Source: Kiritimatiellaceae bacterium (GTDB taxonomy: Bacteria > Verrucomicrobiota > Kiritimatiellia > Kiritimatiellales > Pontiellaceae). Taken from it: 7,192 nucleotides of DNA. Every line of letters begins with the position of its first letter. Positions within the stretch are counted from its first letter, which is position 1. The notes under the pieces were generated by a model, which saw nothing but the letters and a program-made list of their open reading frames with translations, had not been told where the DNA came from and did not search any database. Of this stretch, positions 5,790 to 7,192 are shown in pieces. A program made the position numbers and the translations under genes. The stretch spans positions 80,425-87,616 of the forward strand of contig NZGU01000022.1 in NCBI GenBank assembly GCA_002691095.1, read 5' to 3'.

Positions 5790-7192
5790 TAGTCGAGCAT
5801 GCCGAGTGGGAATGGGGTTGTGTTGGGATCAAAAAAGTTGGTGCAGTTGGGGAAGATGCTTGCCAGTTGGGTTTTATCGACACCAAACCATGATACCAGT
5901 TCAGAAAGATATTCGTCAGCCGATAGCGTGGGTAGGATTCGGCCTCGGGGACTGCCTTTGTATTTGTCTAAGTCCAGTTCGATGCTGCTTGGATTTAAGA
6001 CCGGATAATCACCATATATTTTTCCGCCTTTTAGGGGACCTCCATCGGTGCCGTTGTTAGCGCGGGCTCCACTCATGACAAAGGCATTGCCTCCCCACGC
6101 ATGATCTGAGCCCTGTCCGTTCGATGTGAGTGTTCGACCGAAGTCGGATATGGTGCATAGAACGACATCGTTTTCGAGTTCAGCCGACACCAGTTCGTTC
6201 CAGAAGAATTCGAGCGCTTCGTTGATCTCGAAATAGAGTCCGTTCGCGCCATCCGCGAGGTTTGAGTTGGGATAAGGGATGCCCCCTTGTGAATCTAATA
6301 ATTCGTTATGATGATCCCATCCTCCGCGTTCCACGAAGAAGATCTGACGGTTCATGTTCAGGGCATCTTTTGATTTGATGGCTTTGATGACGCCCGCCAG
6401 CTGTTCGGCGGTTTGGTTGGTGTTATTAGTGGTTCCGTTGGGAACGCCGCCGGGTGTGAGAATTGATTGAGCATCGAAAGCGGCTCCGAATATTTCGGCG
6501 GATTCAAGTGCTACCTTCTTCTTATGTGCATAGGTTTTTTCAAACATATTGGGATAGGTTTTATTGAGGATGCTATCGACCGCGGTTTTTAGCAGGTTGT
6601 GGTTGTTATCGTATTGGTTCAGTAGTATCGCCCCGTTAGATGACGTGACATACGGAGTGGTTTCAAAGCCGGTTTGAAGGGTGTTGTTGCCGGCGAGTGA
6701 GACGTTCATGCCTATCTGTCCGTTGCTGTTGGCTTGCGTTAGAATGTCAGCGACTCGGCCGCCCCATCCTTTGGGGGTGGCACCTCGAACTTGGGGCATC
6801 ACGGTTTGCCAGTGCATTTGGTGGTCGGGATGAGAAAAAAGGCCCAAAGGAAGATCGGTTGCTCCCTGTTGCCAGTCCGTAAGGGAGGTGGGTTCAATCA
6901 AGGTGCCGACATTGGCAACGAACGCTAAGTTTCCGGCATTATACTGCTGCTGTAGAAACGGAAGCCTTGGGTGGACGGCGTATTGGCTGACGGGCTGACC
7001 ATCAACATTGTTCAGAACCGTATTTTCGAGTGCGGCGCGTGCAATGGCGAGTTGGGAGGTGCCATTTTTAAACCCATTGTCATCGGTTCCGACTCCCCCA
7101 CGAGCTTGTTGATACCCCTGATAGCCGTTGCTGTTATTGGTATATGGTATGAGCATGTTATAGGAATCGTTGCCCCCGTTGAGGAAGAGGAC
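5789..7192 (-). CDS. DUF1501 family protein, 5' end outside the window
   Basis: The last 467 residues of a DUF1501 protein. The reading frame stays open to the window edge (LFLNGGND, then SYNMLIPY), so the internal Met at 7156 is not the start. Family hallmarks, numbered from the window edge, are GGND (6-9), SHPDH (120-124), GWGGRVAD, RGGWDHHNE (289-297), SDFGRT (349-354) and SDHAWGG (362-368). The conserved Asp and His residues recall the alkaline phosphatase/sulfatase fold to which this family is related, but no activity is established. Members are usually exported, often by the Tat route, and often lie beside DUF1800 genes. Both the export signal and any such neighbour would be beyond 7192. 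The stop TAA shares its last base with the start of the PEP-CTERM gene, so both proteins are probably made together for the envelope or surface. Confidence 0.88.
   Translation of the reverse strand, partial: VLFLNGGNDSYNMLIPYTNNSNGYQGYQQARGGVGTDDNGFKNGTSQLAIARAALENTVLNNVDGQPVSQYAVHPRLPFLQQQYNAGNLAFVANVGTLIEPTSLTDWQQGATDLPLGLFSHPDHQMHWQTVMPQVRGATPKGWGGRVADILTQANSNGQIGMNVSLAGNNTLQTGFETTPYVTSSNGAILLNQYDNNHNLLKTAVDSILNKTYPNMFEKTYAHKKKVALESAEIFGAAFDAQSILTPGGVPNGTTNNTNQTAEQLAGVIKAIKSKDALNMNRQIFFVERGGWDHHNELLDSQGGIPYPNSNLADGANGLYFEINEALEFFWNELVSAELENDVVLCTISDFGRTLTSNGQGSDHAWGGNAFVMSGARANNGTDGGPLKGGKIYGDYPVLNPSSIELDLDKYKGSPRGRILPTLSADEYLSELVSWFGVDKTQLASIFPNCTNFFDPNTTPFPLGMLD

Noticed and set aside
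1..7192. CRISPR array, tRNA, rRNA, riboswitch or complete insertion sequence
   Set aside because: I saw no regularly spaced repeats, no tRNA or rRNA signature, no transposase and no terminal inverted repeats with target duplications. Covariance searches could not be run.

Overview
The window comes from a Gram-negative bacterium, most likely of the PVC group and perhaps a Verrucomicrobiota lineage. This is inferred from a DUF1501 protein, a PEP-CTERM surface protein, an integron-integrase-like fragment and an L-fucose uptake cluster occurring together. No rRNA or other marker gene fixes the taxonomy. From about 800 to 5000 the + strand is strongly G-rich whichever way the genes point.

Layout. 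Positions 1-616 hold no convincing gene, only a short hairpin, a small tandem repeat and a long-spaced inverted repeat. At 617-748 lies a remnant of the N-terminal domain of an integron-type tyrosine recombinase, with no catalytic domain. A sugar cluster follows: an L-fucose permease homologue (fucP, 816-2195, minus) diverges across a 179-bp control region from a three-gene plus-strand operon. The operon encodes an aldo/keto reductase (2375-3412), a zinc-dependent medium-chain dehydrogenase (3435-4547, interrupted by an in-frame TAA) and L-fucose mutarotase (fucU, 4549-4992). Convergent to it on the minus strand is a second unit: a DUF1501 protein whose 5' end lies beyond the window (5789-7192) and, coupled to it through TAATG, a PEP-CTERM protein (5016-5789).

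How the genes may work together. FucP would import L-fucose with protons and FucU would interconvert its anomers. One or both dehydrogenases would then oxidise the sugar, or reduce or oxidise a downstream aldehyde such as lactaldehyde. No isomerase, kinase, aldolase or dehydratase is present, so the route cannot be settled here. The fucose assignment rests mainly on FucU, which matches the E. coli protein closely, and on FucP.

The points most worth checking are: the single nonsense codon in an otherwise intact dehydrogenase; the reductase's loss of the lysine that usually holds the NADPH 2'-phosphate; the shifted acidic residue in FucP; the abnormal 32-residue tail after the PEP-CTERM anchor, which one missing A would explain; and the integron-integrase relic beside the cluster. 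I did not find a wholly new system.
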